From Actinospica acidithermotolerans (GTDB lineage Bacteria; Actinomycetota; Actinomycetes; Streptomycetales; Catenulisporaceae), in the NCBI RefSeq assembly GCF_018139625.1, contig NZ_JAGSOH010000014.1, positions 26,933-90,932 on the forward strand: a DNA stretch of 64,000 nt, written 5' to 3'. The position numbers and the translations under genes are program-made. The notes under the pieces were generated by a model. The model had not been told where the DNA came from. It searched no databases and saw only the letters and a program-made list of their open reading frames with translations. Shown here one piece after another: positions 18,662 to 28,403 of the stretch (within the stretch, counting starts at the first letter, position 1; the number at the start of each line of letters is the position of its first letter).

Positions 18662-20605
18662 CTACTCGGCGGCGAGCTGGGTGAGCAGCCGGTTGGCCCA
18701 GGCCAGGGCCTCTGCGTCGGTGAGGGACTTCGGGTTGGCGGGCCGGTCGCGGTCGGCGGCGCGTTTGAGGGCGAGCATTTCGTGGGCGTAGGCGATGAGG
18801 CGGGGGTCCATGGCTGAGCAGGCCAGCACGACGTGGGCCATCGGCTCCTGGAGTTCGGTCGGGCGGGAGCCGAAGGCTACGGTGGCGTTCAGGTATCGGG
18901 CGGCGATGGCGGCGGCTGTGTCGGGGCGCTGGTCTTCGTGGAGCAGGGCACTGACGTACAGGGCGAAGGCGGCGGCATCGACGCTCCAGTCCTCGTTGCC
19001 GAAGAGCAGGCGCAGCAGCATTGCTCTGCGGCGTGAGCGGCGCCATGGCTCCTCGGCGCGGAAGTGCAGGATGCCGAGGCAGGTCCACGCCTGGGCCATG
19101 CGGGCCCAGTAGGCGGGGGCGGCGTGCCAGCGGCTGTTCCAGGAATCGTCGTCGGGGTGCGGGATGTGGGCGACGAGGCCGAGGAGGTCCAGCTCGGAGA
19201 GCTTGCCGAGTTCGGCGGAGCCGTCGTAGGCGGTGATCGGGTCGCTCCAGCTGCCCGGGCCTGCCACGGCGCGGAGCACTGCGACTGCTGTCGCGCTGGG
19301 CTCGGCGACGGTCGGGACCTCGGTGACGTCGCCGCCGGGGTACGACCAGATGGGTGTGCCGAATGCGGTGCTGACCGGGACGCGGATGTCGGGCGGGGGA
19401 ATGTCGCCCGCGCTGACGGTCAGGTCCGGGAAGTAGCTGCGGACGACGGCGTTGGGGCTCGGGGCCTCGAGGCTCGTGATGCTCAGGTGCGGGGCGAAGT
19501 CGAACGGGGCGTCGCTCGGCAGTCTGCCGTCGAGCATCTGGGCGAGCAGGCCCGACGTGGCCTCCGTCGGCCAGGGCACGGAGCCGATCCAGGGGCGGTT
19601 CTGGCGGGCGAGGTTCAGCAGGTGCCTGGGGTACGGGTGCTCGGGGTTCTCGCGTGCGAGCTGCTGGAGGGCGGCGAGTGCGGCGCCGTCGGTGTAGTCG
19701 GACTGCGTGTACAGCGCGGACAGGCGTACGGCGCGCGGCTTCACGTGGTCGGGGTCGTACCGCATCGCGCGGTCGGCCCATTGGATCGCCTGGGCGTGGT
19801 CGTCCTGCTGCATGCAGGTCTCGGCCATGTCTATGTAGAGGTCGATGTTGTACGGGTCCAGCGCGAGCGCGCGCTCCCAGGCTTCGAGGGCCTCGGTCGG
19901 ACGGCCGGCGCTGCGGTAGGCGAAGCCGAGCATCAGCGCGCCGACCTGGTTCTCGCCCTCCGCCGCGCCGCTTCGGTCCATCATCTCGGCGCGCGTGCAC
20001 CACGCGATCGCCTCGCCGACTCCGCCTATTCGGCGGGCGAGCGTGGAGAGGATCGCGAGCGACTGTGCCGTGGTCTCGGGTTGCGCGGCGACCGCGCGGG
20101 CGAATTCGAGCCAGGGGGCTTGGATCCTCGCCAGGTCCTCGGGCGCCGGGTCCGGCAGGCCGCCGGCGAAGTGGCCGATCGCGACGGCGGCTTCCCTGCC
20201 GGTCACCAGCCGGGCCAGGTACGGTCCGAACCAGGGCGCGGCGCACCACGGCAGATCGGGTCGCATCGCGGTGATCCGACCGATGATCTCCAGCGCCATC
20301 GAGTGCTGGCCGGCCCTGGCCCGCAGCGCGGCCAGGGCGATCGCGCCGCCGAGGTACATCGGCTCGCCGATTGTGAACCAGTGGGCCAGCTCCTCCAGCC
20401 CCGCGGCGTACCCGGCGAGCTCGTCGATCATCGCGTACGACTGCTCGAACGCCGGGTCGTGGTGCAGTGCCTGGGCGACGTGGACGGCGGCGTGCTCCGC
20501 ATCCCCGCTGTCCATGTGCAGTCGCGCGATGGCGAGCTCACCTTCGGCCTCGACGCGCGGCTCACCCTCACCGTCCGACGGCGTTCGGCATGCCTCGTTG
20601 TGCAT
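18662..20605 (-). CDS. TPR-repeat protein of unknown function
   Basis: A 647-aa cytoplasmic protein with no signal peptide or membrane segment. TPR-like helical repeats are visible at residues ~20-70 (ELAIARLHMDSGDAEHAAVHVAQALHHDP) and ~225-310 (LGFAYRSAGRPTEALEAWERALALDPYNIDLYIDMAETCMQQDD and the next repeat). The middle (about 330-470) is Pro-rich with no repeat, and the C-terminal third is helical (WTCLGILHFRAEEPWRRSRRRAMLLRLLFGNEDWSVDAAAFALYVSALLH). It probably mediates protein contacts. It converges with the SDR gene and lies 92 bp upstream of the nrdB stop on the same strand. I do not recognise a specific family. Confidence 0.85.
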   Translation of the reverse strand: MHNEACRTPSDGEGEPRVEAEGELAIARLHMDSGDAEHAAVHVAQALHHDPAFEQSYAMIDELAGYAAGLEELAHWFTIGEPMYLGGAIALAALRARAGQHSMALEIIGRITAMRPDLPWCAAPWFGPYLARLVTGREAAVAIGHFAGGLPDPAPEDLARIQAPWLEFARAVAAQPETTAQSLAILSTLARRIGGVGEAIAWCTRAEMMDRSGAAEGENQVGALMLGFAYRSAGRPTEALEAWERALALDPYNIDLYIDMAETCMQQDDHAQAIQWADRAMRYDPDHVKPRAVRLSALYTQSDYTDGAALAALQQLARENPEHPYPRHLLNLARQNRPWIGSVPWPTEATSGLLAQMLDGRLPSDAPFDFAPHLSITSLEAPSPNAVVRSYFPDLTVSAGDIPPPDIRVPVSTAFGTPIWSYPGGDVTEVPTVAEPSATAVAVLRAVAGPGSWSDPITAYDGSAELGKLSELDLLGLVAHIPHPDDDSWNSRWHAAPAYWARMAQAWTCLGILHFRAEEPWRRSRRRAMLLRLLFGNEDWSVDAAAFALYVSALLHEDQRPDTAAAIAARYLNATVAFGSRPTELQEPMAHVVLACSAMDPRLIAYAHEMLALKRAADRDRPANPKSLTDAEALAWANRLLTQLAAE

Positions 20606-20697
20606 CGGCCACGATTCCCTTCGCTCTGAGTCGTGAAGAGCTTAGGGAACCGTGGCCGATGCGCGAACCGGTCATTCACAACTGCATCAGAACTGCA

Positions 20698-21693
20698 TCA
20701 GAATTCATCGTCGAACGAGACGCTTCCGCCAACCGCCACCTGGTACGCGGAGACGCGGCGCTCGAAGAAATTAGAGAGTTCCTGGACGTCCTGGAGTTCC
20801 ATGAAGGCGAGCGGGTTGGCGGAGCCGTAGACCGGCTCGATGCCGAGCTGGGCCAGGCGCCGGTCGGCGACGTGCTCGAGGTAGGCGCGCATGTCGGCGA
20901 GCGGGAGGCCGGGCACGCCTTGGTCGAGGAGGTCTTCGGCGAACTGGGTTTCGCAGTCGACGGCCTCGGACAGCATCTCGCGGACCTGCGCGGCCATCTT
21001 GTCGTCGAACAGGTCGGGTTCCTCGGACCGGACGGTGTCGACGACGTCGAAGGCGAACGCCATGTGCATGGATTCGTCGCGGAACACCCAGTTGGTGCCG
21101 GAGGCGAGTCCGTGCAGCAGTCCGCGCGAGCGCAGGAAATACACGTAAGCGAATGCGCCGTAGAAGAAAAGCCCCTCGATGCACGTCGCGAAGCAGATCA
21201 GATTGAGCAGGAAGGCGCGGCGGTCCTCTTTGGTGCTGAGGGCTCGCAGGTCGTGCAGGGAGTCGATCCAGCGGAAGCAGAATTCCGCCTTGCGACGGAT
21301 CGAGGGGATGTTCTCGACGGCCGCGAATGCGGCGGCGCGCTCGTCGTCGTCGGGGACGTAGGTGTCCAGCAGATTCAGGTAGAACTGGACGTGGACCGCC
21401 TCCTCGAACAGCTGCCGGGAGAGGTAGAGGCGTCCCTCGGGGCTGTTGACGTGCTGGTAGAGGTTCAGCACGAGGTTGTTGGCGACGATCGTGTCGCCGG
21501 TGGCGAAGAACGCGACCAGGCGCGAGACGAGGTGGCGCTCGGCCGCCGAGAGCTTGTCGAGGTCGGCCAGGTCGGCGTGCAGGTCGACCTCCTCGACTGT
21601 CCACGTGTTCTTGATCGCGTCCTTGAAGCGGTCGAAGAAGTGCGGGTAGCGCATCGGGCGCAGGGTCAGGTCCATACCCGGGTCGAGCAGCAT
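20698..21693 (-). CDS. nrdB: Ribonucleotide reductase class I beta (small) subunit
   Basis: A 331-aa radical-generating subunit. The dimetal ligand motifs are present: FEEAVHVQFY (E-x-x-H), TCIEGLFFYGAF, and RDESMHMAF (E-x-x-H). The Tyr of EAVHVQFY aligns with the radical Tyr122 of E. coli NrdB (ETIHSRSY), so this is a tyrosyl-radical enzyme. The short acidic C-terminus (SFDDEF) is the tail that docks into NrdA. The ATG at 21693 has AAGGAG 9 nt upstream. It lies 38 bp after the nrdA stop and is co-transcribed with it. Confidence 0.93.
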   Translation of the reverse strand: MLLDPGMDLTLRPMRYPHFFDRFKDAIKNTWTVEEVDLHADLADLDKLSAAERHLVSRLVAFFATGDTIVANNLVLNLYQHVNSPEGRLYLSRQLFEEAVHVQFYLNLLDTYVPDDDERAAAFAAVENIPSIRRKAEFCFRWIDSLHDLRALSTKEDRRAFLLNLICFATCIEGLFFYGAFAYVYFLRSRGLLHGLASGTNWVFRDESMHMAFAFDVVDTVRSEEPDLFDDKMAAQVREMLSEAVDCETQFAEDLLDQGVPGLPLADMRAYLEHVADRRLAQLGIEPVYGSANPLAFMELQDVQELSNFFERRVSAYQVAVGGSVSFDDEF

Positions 21694-21731
21694 GTCGGGG
21701 AACTCCTTGCGAGGGGGCGGGTACGGACGGG

Positions 21732-24071
21732 CTACTGGCAGGCTTCGCAGGACTCGGGGTTCTCCAGCGAGCACGCGACGGCGTCGGCCTGCTCGATCGC
21801 GGGGGCCGCGGCCTGGGCGCCGACGGTGGCCTGCTGGATGCGGGTCGCCGGGCGCGAGCGCAGGTAGTAGGTCGACTTCAGGCCGGCCTTCCACGCGTAC
21901 ATGTACATCGAGGAGAGCTTGCCGATGGTCGGGGCCGAGAGGAACAGGTTCAGCGACTGGGACTGGTCGATGAACGGGCCGCGCGCGACCGCGAGGTCGA
22001 TCAGGGCGCGCTGCGGCAGCTCCCACGCGGTGCGGTACAGGGCCTTGACCTCGTCAGGCAGCACCGGGATGTCCTGGACCGAGCCCTCGGCGCGCTTGAT
22101 CGCGTCGCGGATCTCCGGGATCCACAGGCCGAGCTCCTTGAGCTCGTTGACCAGCGCGGTGTTGATCTGCAGGAACTCGCCCGACAGGGTCTCGCGCTTG
22201 AACAGGTTCGAGACCTGCGGCTCGATGCACTCGTAGCATCCCGCGATCGAGGCGATGGTCGCGGTCGGGGCGATGGCGATCAGCAGGGAGTTGCGCACGC
22301 CCGTGGACGCGATACGGGCGCGCACGGCGCTCCAGCGGCCGGCGAGCTCCGGGGAGGTGGCCACGCCCCACAGATCGGGCTGAAGGGCGCCGGAGGCGGC
22401 GCGCGTGTCCGCGTAGGCGGGGTGCGGGCCGTGCGCCTCGGCGAGCGTGGCGGAGGTCTCCAGGGCGGTGAGGTAGATCTCCTCGGAGATGCGGGTGGAG
22501 ATCTCCTTCGCCCTCGCGTCGTCGAAGGGCAGGCGCAGCGCGAAGAAAACGTCCTGCAGACCCATGATGCCGAGTCCGACGGGCCGCCAGCGCGGGTTGG
22601 AGGCGGCGGTCTGCTCGCTCGGGTAGTAGTTGATGTCGATCACCCGGTCGAGGAAGACGACCGCGGTGCGCACCGTCTCGCGCAGCTTCACCCAGTCGAT
22701 CTCGTCGTGGGCCTCGGTGAGGTGCGCCGCGAGGTTGACCGAGCCGAGGTTGCAGACCGCGGTCTCCGCGTCGGAGGAGACTTCGATGATCTCGGTGCAC
22801 AGGTTCGACAGGTGCACGACGTTCTCGGGCCTCGCGGTCTGGTTCGCCAGCCGGTTGGACGCGTCCTTGAACGTCATCCAGCCGTTGCCGGTCTGCGCGA
22901 GCGTGCGCATCATCCGGCCGTAGAGCTCGCGGGCCTGGACCTGGCGCACGTAGCGGCCCTCGGCCTCGGCCTTCCGGTAGGCGGCGTCGAACGCCTCGCC
23001 CCACAGGTCCGGCAGCTCGGGGACCTGGTCGGGGTCGATCAGCGACCACATGCCGTCGGCCTCGACCCGGCGCATGAACTCGTCCGGGATCCAGTTGGCC
23101 AGGTTCAGGTTGTGCGTGCGGCGGGCGTCCTCGCCGGTGTTGTCGCGCAGCTGCAGGAATTCCTCGATGTCCGGGTGCCACGGCTCGAGGTACACGCACG
23201 CGGCGCCCTTTCGGCGACCGCCCTGGTTCACCGCAGCCACCGAGGAGTCGAGCGTGCGCAGGAACGGGACGATGCCGTTCGACTTGCCGTTCGTGCTGCG
23301 GATCAGGGCGCCGCGCGAGCGGACCCGGGAGAAGCCGATGCCGATCCCGCCGGCGAACTTCGACAGGCGCGCGACCTGGTGGTAGCGGTCGTAGATCGAG
23401 TCCAGCTCGTCGCGCGGGGAGTCGACCAGGTAGCACGAGGACATCTGGGTGTGCCGGGTGCCCGAGTTGAACAGGGTCGGCGAGCTCGGCAGGTAGGCGA
23501 GCGAGGACATCAGCCGGTAGAAGCCGACCGCCTCGTCCGGGGTCTGGGACAGGCCGCAGGCCACGCGCAGCAGGAAGTACTGCGGGGTCTCGATCACGTC
23601 GCGGGCCACCGGGTGGCGCAGCAGGTACCGGTCGTAGACCGTGCGCAGGCCGAAGTACTCGAACCGCAGGTCGCCGTCGCGGTCGATCGCCGCGTCGAAG
23701 GCCTCTGCGTTCGCCGTGACGAACGCGAACGTCTCGTCGCCGATCAGGCCCTCGGCGTGGCCGAGCGCGATCGATGTGCTGAAGGTGACGGCGCCGTGGC
23801 CGGCGGCCTCGGCGGCGATCACTGAGGACAGCAGGCGGGCGGCGAGCTTCGAGTACTGCGGCTCCTCGCCGATCAGCTCGGCCGCGCTCTGCACCGAGAG
23901 ACGGGCCGCCTCGGAGGCGGTGGCGCCCTCGTGCAGACCGCCGACGGTCTTGCGGGCGACGCGCAGGGGGTCGACGTCCGGGAGGTCGGCGGCACACCGC
24001 GCCACCTCGTGCTCGACCTGCTCGACCGAGTACCCGACCCCGACTCCCAGACCGATCTGAGTGACAGTCAC
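21732..24071 (-). CDS. nrdA: Ribonucleotide reductase class I alpha (large) subunit
   Basis: A 779-aa catalytic subunit reducing NDPs to dNDPs. It has the active-site Cys of SSCYLVD, SNLCTEI (N-x-C-x-E radical centre), the second Cys of VCNLGSVNL, the radical-path Tyr pair in STYYLRSR, and a C-terminal CEACQ Cys pair for thioredoxin. The GTG at 24071 is chosen for its GGGAGGAGAGG Shine-Dalgarno; 24095 would add 8 residues. The N-terminus is unusual: the ATP-cone beta-hairpin that carries V-x-K-R-D/N-G in E. coli (TKRDGSTERIN) reads TQIGLGVGVGY here, while the following helices (SVEQVEHEVARCAADL ... TASEAARLSVQSAAELI) are kept. Overall activity control by ATP/dATP is therefore probably lost or moved. 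It is preceded by a NrdR box. Confidence 0.93.
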   Translation of the reverse strand: MTVTQIGLGVGVGYSVEQVEHEVARCAADLPDVDPLRVARKTVGGLHEGATASEAARLSVQSAAELIGEEPQYSKLAARLLSSVIAAEAAGHGAVTFSTSIALGHAEGLIGDETFAFVTANAEAFDAAIDRDGDLRFEYFGLRTVYDRYLLRHPVARDVIETPQYFLLRVACGLSQTPDEAVGFYRLMSSLAYLPSSPTLFNSGTRHTQMSSCYLVDSPRDELDSIYDRYHQVARLSKFAGGIGIGFSRVRSRGALIRSTNGKSNGIVPFLRTLDSSVAAVNQGGRRKGAACVYLEPWHPDIEEFLQLRDNTGEDARRTHNLNLANWIPDEFMRRVEADGMWSLIDPDQVPELPDLWGEAFDAAYRKAEAEGRYVRQVQARELYGRMMRTLAQTGNGWMTFKDASNRLANQTARPENVVHLSNLCTEIIEVSSDAETAVCNLGSVNLAAHLTEAHDEIDWVKLRETVRTAVVFLDRVIDINYYPSEQTAASNPRWRPVGLGIMGLQDVFFALRLPFDDARAKEISTRISEEIYLTALETSATLAEAHGPHPAYADTRAASGALQPDLWGVATSPELAGRWSAVRARIASTGVRNSLLIAIAPTATIASIAGCYECIEPQVSNLFKRETLSGEFLQINTALVNELKELGLWIPEIRDAIKRAEGSVQDIPVLPDEVKALYRTAWELPQRALIDLAVARGPFIDQSQSLNLFLSAPTIGKLSSMYMYAWKAGLKSTYYLRSRPATRIQQATVGAQAAAPAIEQADAVACSLENPESCEACQ

Positions 24072-24104
24072 AAACCTCTCCTCCCGCGCCGCCAACGACG
24101 CGGG

Positions 24105-24120
24105 ACACCATATCTAGTGA
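24105..24120. promoter_or_regulatory. NrdR box upstream of nrdA
   Basis: ACACCATATCTAGTGA closely matches the NrdR consensus ACACWATATATWGTGT. It lies 33 bp upstream of the nrdA start. NrdR represses ribonucleotide reductase operons when (d)ATP is high. A poorer second match (24134-24150, ACACCCGACATGTAGTG) lies upstream with different internal spacing; paired NrdR boxes are normal in actinomycetes. Confidence 0.7.
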
Positions 24121-24173
24121 TCCTTGAAAAGTCACACCCGACATGTAGTGGGCGCGTCGTCGCTGAGCGCTTT

Positions 24174-25535
24174 CTAGCCAGGTCGCGAGACGGCCGCCGC
24201 GCGGACCAGCAGCTGGCGGGCACCGTGGTTCGCGGCGTGCGGGCGCAGGCGTGCCGTGAGGTGATGCAGGGCGGTCCGGGCACGGCTGGAGTGCAGCGGC
24301 GGGTAGTCGTCGATGAAGGCGTGGCAGGCCGCGATCGACTCCTCCAGGTGGCCTTGGTCGAGGTGGAGCTCGGCCAGACTGGCCAGGGTGATCGCGCGCG
24401 ATCGACGCTCGTCGGCCGGGCGGCGGCGTACCGATTCCGACAGGACCCTGATGGCGCCGGACCGGTCGCCGAGCAACGAGCGCACGGCAGCCTCCTGGTA
24501 CGCGTGGGAGGCGGCGCGGTACTGGCAGATCCGGCGGTCGTCGGCCGCGGCAAAGCCCGTCGGCGATCCCGCTCCCAGCCGCTGTGCGCGGGTCAGCGCG
24601 GCGAGCGCGGCGTCCCGGTCGCCGTGCGCCGCGGCGGCGACCGCGAGCGGGCCGTAGAGCGACGCGCGTTGAGCGTCCGAGACGGCCGATGCCGTGCCTT
24701 CGACGCTCGCGACGGCAGCCTTGGCCAGGGTGAGCGCTTCCCGGGCGTGGCCGAGCGCACGTGCCTGCACAGACATCGCCCGCAGTGCGACCGCGTAGCC
24801 GACCGGATCCTCGTTCTCGACGCTGAGCTTCAGCGACACCAGGTAATACCGCTGGGCTATGGCGTTCTGCTCGTCGTCGAAACACATGAAACCGCACAGA
24901 TAAGCGAGTTCCGTGGCGACCGAAAGCATCCGGCTGCGCGTTTCCCGGCGCGCGGGTGCACGCAGGCGCGGTGCTATGTCATAAGCCAGATAACGTGCGA
25001 GCGCTGCCCGGGCGTATCCGCCCCCGAATACGCTGTCGGCGCCCATGAAGACCTGCGCCATCTGCTCCGCGGCGACGACGTGCTCGGGTTCGAGGCGGGC
25101 GCCGGCCGGCTCGCGCAACGGCGGCCGGTACAGTTCGCCGCCCGCTGGCCAGGCGGGCACGTTCGCGAGGTCGGCCAGGCTGTAGACGCCGCCCTGATCC
25201 GACTCGCGGCCGGATTCGGCGAGTCTGCAGAGGAATTCGAGCGTGTCGAGCGGATCGGCGTTCGGGTCTTCCGGGAACGGAGAGTCCGGCGAGGTCAGTC
25301 CGATGTCAGAGACGGAGACCGGCTGCCCGAGACGGCGTGCGAAGGCCTCCGCGATCAGCTCGGGCAGCGGGGAGCGCGGGTGGCGGCCGGCGAGCCAATG
25401 GCTCACCGACCGCCGGTCGAGGCGGATGAGCAGGCCGATCTCCGCGGCGAGCGCGTTGACCTGCTTGGCCAGCGCGTCCCCCGTCCAGCGTGCCTCATTG
25501 AGCAGTCCGCGCAGCGTCTCATTCGTCGTTCGCAC
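24174..25535 (-). CDS. HTH transcriptional regulator with TPR-like C-terminus
   Basis: A 453-aa protein. Residues 1-60 form a helix-turn-helix region (LAKQVNALAAEIGLLIRLDRRSVSHWLAGRHPRSPLPELIAEAFARRLG) of the Xre-like type common in actinomycetes. The rest is all-helical with TPR-like segments (YYLVSLKLSVENEDPVGYAVALRAMSVQARALGHAREALTLAKAAV). This architecture is typical of Streptomyces differentiation/secondary-metabolism regulators. The GTG at 25535 has no Shine-Dalgarno and may be leaderless. It lies 99 bp downstream of the 2-methylisoborneol synthase on the same strand, so it may regulate that locus, although it could serve nrdA instead. An inverted repeat surrounds its promoter. Confidence 0.8.
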   Translation of the reverse strand: MRTTNETLRGLLNEARWTGDALAKQVNALAAEIGLLIRLDRRSVSHWLAGRHPRSPLPELIAEAFARRLGQPVSVSDIGLTSPDSPFPEDPNADPLDTLEFLCRLAESGRESDQGGVYSLADLANVPAWPAGGELYRPPLREPAGARLEPEHVVAAEQMAQVFMGADSVFGGGYARAALARYLAYDIAPRLRAPARRETRSRMLSVATELAYLCGFMCFDDEQNAIAQRYYLVSLKLSVENEDPVGYAVALRAMSVQARALGHAREALTLAKAAVASVEGTASAVSDAQRASLYGPLAVAAAAHGDRDAALAALTRAQRLGAGSPTGFAAADDRRICQYRAASHAYQEAAVRSLLGDRSGAIRVLSESVRRRPADERRSRAITLASLAELHLDQGHLEESIAACHAFIDDYPPLHSSRARTALHHLTARLRPHAANHGARQLLVRAAAVSRPG

Positions 25536-25543
25536 GTGATTCA

Positions 25544-25615
25544 GTATTGATCGACGGCGTTCATTGCCGTCAACACTGTGCGGCGCCGTGTGGATGTCAC
25601 TTCCGCGATCAATAC
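25544..25615. promoter_or_regulatory. Inverted repeat in the regulator promoter
   Basis: GTATTGATCG (25544-25553) and its exact complement CGATCAATAC (25606-25615) flank a 52-bp spacer just upstream of the HTH regulator's GTG. It could be an autoregulatory operator pair. Confidence 0.45.
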
Positions 25616-25634
25616 GCTCCGGTGGGGAACCTTC

Positions 25635-26711
25635 TCAGGACCCTCCGTTGTATCGCGGGCTCGTCGCGTGCCATTCCTTGCTGCCGCCCATCCAGTTCCA
25701 CAAACCCTTGACGTAGCGCGAGAGTTGCGGCGAGCCGATCTCCGCCAGGACGGCACACTCGGCCTCGACGGTGTGCATCATCTCGTCGTGGATCGCGGCG
25801 GCGCGGTAGATCGCCTCCTGCAGCGAGCACTTCTCCTCGGCCGCGATGACGGTCGGCAGGTTCGTGTCGGCCGGGTCCTCCTTGTGCATCGAGTAGAGGT
25901 CGTTGAGCAGCACGTTCGCCACGCCCGCGTACAGGTACACGCGCCGGACCCGCGGGTCGGCGAACTCATGCGCGGGCAGCTCGTATCCGTCGACGGGGTC
26001 GATGAGCACCATGCACGGGTAGAACGCGTTCTCGTACCGGTGCAACAGGTACTCCCAGACCGCCGGCCACCTGCCGCTCGCCCGCCACTCGGCCTCCTGG
26101 CCGTAGCCGACGAACATCACGGCGAGTTCGTGCCGCAGCCGCGCGACCTGCGTCGGCGAGGCGATCGTGCCGAGGTGTCCGAGAGCTGATCGGAAGGCGC
26201 GCAGCACCGGCTCGTCCTGCACGACCTTCTCGAAGTTCGCCATGTACGCGGGCGGCAGCCGGACCGGGTCCACGACGGCGTGCGCCATCGCGAGCCGCGC
26301 GCCGAGCAGCTGCGGATCGGTGTTCTCGCCCTCGTCCACCCAGTGGTCGTCCACGGACCACTCCGCGAGACCGCAGCGTGCCGCGACCAGTAGCCGCTCC
26401 GGGTCGTCGCAGCCGGGATGCGCGAGCATGAACAGGCGGCCGAAGTTGTGGCTGCGCAGGCGTTCCAGCCGCCCTTGGAAGATGCCGACCTCGGCCGCCC
26501 ACTCCACCAGCCGCCTGTTGACCTCCTCCCCCAGCGCCGCGTCGTCGCGCTCGGCGTCGGGGCAGTAGAGCGGCGGGACGTGCAGGGACGCGGATTCGGC
26601 CGACGCGGCGGGCGGCGGCTGCGGCGCGGCGTCCTGCGCGTCGGCCGCGAGGGCGAGCCGCAGCGAGCTCGTGCCGAGCCCGGTCGGGCCCGCGAGCGCG
26701 AATCGGGTCAC
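25635..26711 (-). CDS. 2-methylisoborneol synthase (class I terpene cyclase)
   Basis: A 358-aa cyclase that turns 2-methyl-GPP into 2-methylisoborneol, the earthy odorant. The first metal-binding motif is VDDHWVDE, the second is NDLYSMHKE (N-D-x-x-S-x-x-x-E), and the terminal RY pair is SPRYNGG. The N-terminal ~55 residues are flexible and Ala/Pro-rich with a [16 protein letters not shown] motif; in family 2B encapsulin systems this kind of segment is the cargo-loading tag. The GTG at 26711 overlaps the encapsulin stop by 4 nt (GTGA), so shell and cargo are translationally coupled. It differs from geosmin synthase in having one domain. The product assignment follows from this triad of neighbours. 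Confidence 0.9.
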   Translation of the reverse strand: MTRFALAGPTGLGTSSLRLALAADAQDAAPQPPPAASAESASLHVPPLYCPDAERDDAALGEEVNRRLVEWAAEVGIFQGRLERLRSHNFGRLFMLAHPGCDDPERLLVAARCGLAEWSVDDHWVDEGENTDPQLLGARLAMAHAVVDPVRLPPAYMANFEKVVQDEPVLRAFRSALGHLGTIASPTQVARLRHELAVMFVGYGQEAEWRASGRWPAVWEYLLHRYENAFYPCMVLIDPVDGYELPAHEFADPRVRRVYLYAGVANVLLNDLYSMHKEDPADTNLPTVIAAEEKCSLQEAIYRAAAIHDEMMHTVEAECAVLAEIGSPQLSRYVKGLWNWMGGSKEWHATSPRYNGGS

Positions 26712-28102
26712 GAGGCGATGTCCACGTTCTCCAGCACGCCGATCGCGTCCGGCACCAGGATCGCCGTCGAGTAGTACGCGGTGACCAGGTAGGACAGGAT
26801 CGCCTTCTCGTCGATGCCCATGAAGCGCACGTTCAGGCCCGGCGAGTACTCGTCCGGGATGCCGGTCTGGTGCAGCCCGACGACGCCCTGGTTGTCCTCG
26901 CCGGTGCGCAGCGCGAGGATCGAGCTGGTGAAGGTGTCGGAGATCGGGATCTTGCCGCACGGGTAGATCGGCACGCCGCGCCAGGCCGGGATCCGGTGGT
27001 CGTCGATGTTCACCGCGTCCACGTACAGCCCGCGGCTGTTGCACTCGCGGAAGAACGCCGCGATCGTCTTGGGGTGCGCCAGGAACAGCTTCGTGGACCG
27101 GCGCATGCTCAGCAGGTTGTCCAGGTCGTCCGGAGTCGGCGGGCCCGACTTCGTGTTGATGCGCTGCTCGTAGTCGGCGTTGTGCAGCAGGCCGAAGTCG
27201 CGGTTGTTGAGCAGCTCCCACTCCTCGCGCTCGCGGATCGCCTCGACCGTCAGGCGCAGCTGCTCCTCGGTCTGGTTCATCGGGTTGTTGAACAGGTCCG
27301 CGACGCGCGTGTGCACCCGCAGCACGGTCTGGGTGAGGCTGAGCTCGTACTCGCGCGGCGCGAGCTCGTAGTCGACGAAGGTGCCGGGCAGCACCGGTTC
27401 CCCGGCGTGGCCCGCGCTCAGGTCGATGCTGGCCTGGCCCTTGCCGTCGGCCGGCCGCCGCGCCCTGGCCTGGAAGTCGGCGATCTGCCGCCGCAGCGCT
27501 TCGGACCCGTCGTAGAGCCGCTGGAAGCTCGCCCGCGGCAGGACCATGACCGTGCCCGAGGTCGAGGCCTTGAGGGTGTGGCCCCAGACCGGCTCGCCCT
27601 CCTGGTCGTGGATCTCGTCGCCGAGCGCGTGCCCGTCCGCGACGACGCGCACCACGCCGGAGGCGCCGTAGCGCAGGTTCCCGATCAGCTCGATCCGGCC
27701 GTGCGCGATGATGAAGACCTCTGAGATCGGCTCGCCCTGGGCGGCCAGCACGTCGCCGGCCCGGAACTCGCGGGGCCGGAAGCCGCCGGCGAGCTCGGCG
27801 AGCAGCGCGTCGTCCGGGAAGCCGCGCAGGATGGGCAGCTCGCGCAGCGTGTCCGGGATGATCCGCACGTCGTCGGCGCCGTTGACCTCGAAGCCGACCC
27901 GGCCGCGGCCGACGGCGAGCGAGAGGCGACGGTTGACCCGGTACGTGCCGCTGGAGACGTTCACCCACGGCAGTTTGCGCAGCAGCCAGCGGGAGCTGAT
28001 GCCCTGCATCTGCGGGACGGTCTTGGTGGTGGTGGCCAGATTGCGCGCGGCCTGGGTGCTGAGGCTGGAGCGGACGGGCTCTTCCTGATCCGTCGTCGGC
28101 AT
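26708..28102 (-). CDS. Family 2B encapsulin shell protein with cyclic-nucleotide-binding-like domain
   Basis: A 464-aa HK97-fold shell protein that self-assembles into a compartment. Residues ~80-200 form a cNMP-binding-like insertion ([52 protein letters not shown] ... [15 protein letters not shown]). The flanking parts are encapsulin: N-terminal [40 protein letters not shown], and C-terminal [58 protein letters not shown] ... ENVDIAS. The phosphate-binding cassette Arg of true cAMP sites is not evident in [20 protein letters not shown], so nucleotide binding may be altered. It resembles EshA-type proteins of Streptomyces. It is first in an operon with the cyclase and divergent from the methyltransferase. 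Confidence 0.9.
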   Translation of the reverse strand: MPTTDQEEPVRSSLSTQAARNLATTTKTVPQMQGISSRWLLRKLPWVNVSSGTYRVNRRLSLAVGRGRVGFEVNGADDVRIIPDTLRELPILRGFPDDALLAELAGGFRPREFRAGDVLAAQGEPISEVFIIAHGRIELIGNLRYGASGVVRVVADGHALGDEIHDQEGEPVWGHTLKASTSGTVMVLPRASFQRLYDGSEALRRQIADFQARARRPADGKGQASIDLSAGHAGEPVLPGTFVDYELAPREYELSLTQTVLRVHTRVADLFNNPMNQTEEQLRLTVEAIREREEWELLNNRDFGLLHNADYEQRINTKSGPPTPDDLDNLLSMRRSTKLFLAHPKTIAAFFRECNSRGLYVDAVNIDDHRIPAWRGVPIYPCGKIPISDTFTSSILALRTGEDNQGVVGLHQTGIPDEYSPGLNVRFMGIDEKAILSYLVTAYYSTAILVPDAIGVLENVDIAS

Positions 28103-28204
28103 GCTGGGCTCCGATCGGCTCTCGCGAGATGGGCGGGTGTGGGCGCTCGCTCCCCCGCCCCCATCAACTCGCGCCGCGCGCGTCGCGACAAGGCGCCCGC
28201 AGGC

Positions 28205-28326
28205 CCGGATGTGTCGCGCTTCGCCGCTGCCCTACGTCGGCGTCGTGCGCGCGATCCAGCTCCGCGGCCTGCGGATACATCGCGCGGCCGGTGATCCCGG
28301 GCGGCCGCGAAGCGCGACACATCCGG
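28205..28326. promoter_or_regulatory. 20-bp inverted repeat in encapsulin/methyltransferase divergent promoter
   Basis: CCGGATGTGTCGCGCTTCGC (28205-28224) is repeated as its exact complement at 28307-28326, with 82 bp between. The gap 28103-28403 has no gene. The symmetric placement suggests two binding sites for one regulator facing the two promoters; a long stem-loop is the alternative. Confidence 0.6.
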
Positions 28327-28403
28327 CCCGGTGCGTGCCTTGGCTTTTCGCCGGCGGATCGCGCTGAATGGCAATCAGAAGCCACCACTTCAGGAGGAGC
28401 CCC

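Noticed and set aside
24134..24150. Second NrdR box
   Set aside because: The spacing between the ACAC and GTG halves is 2 bp too long compared with the clear box at 24105.
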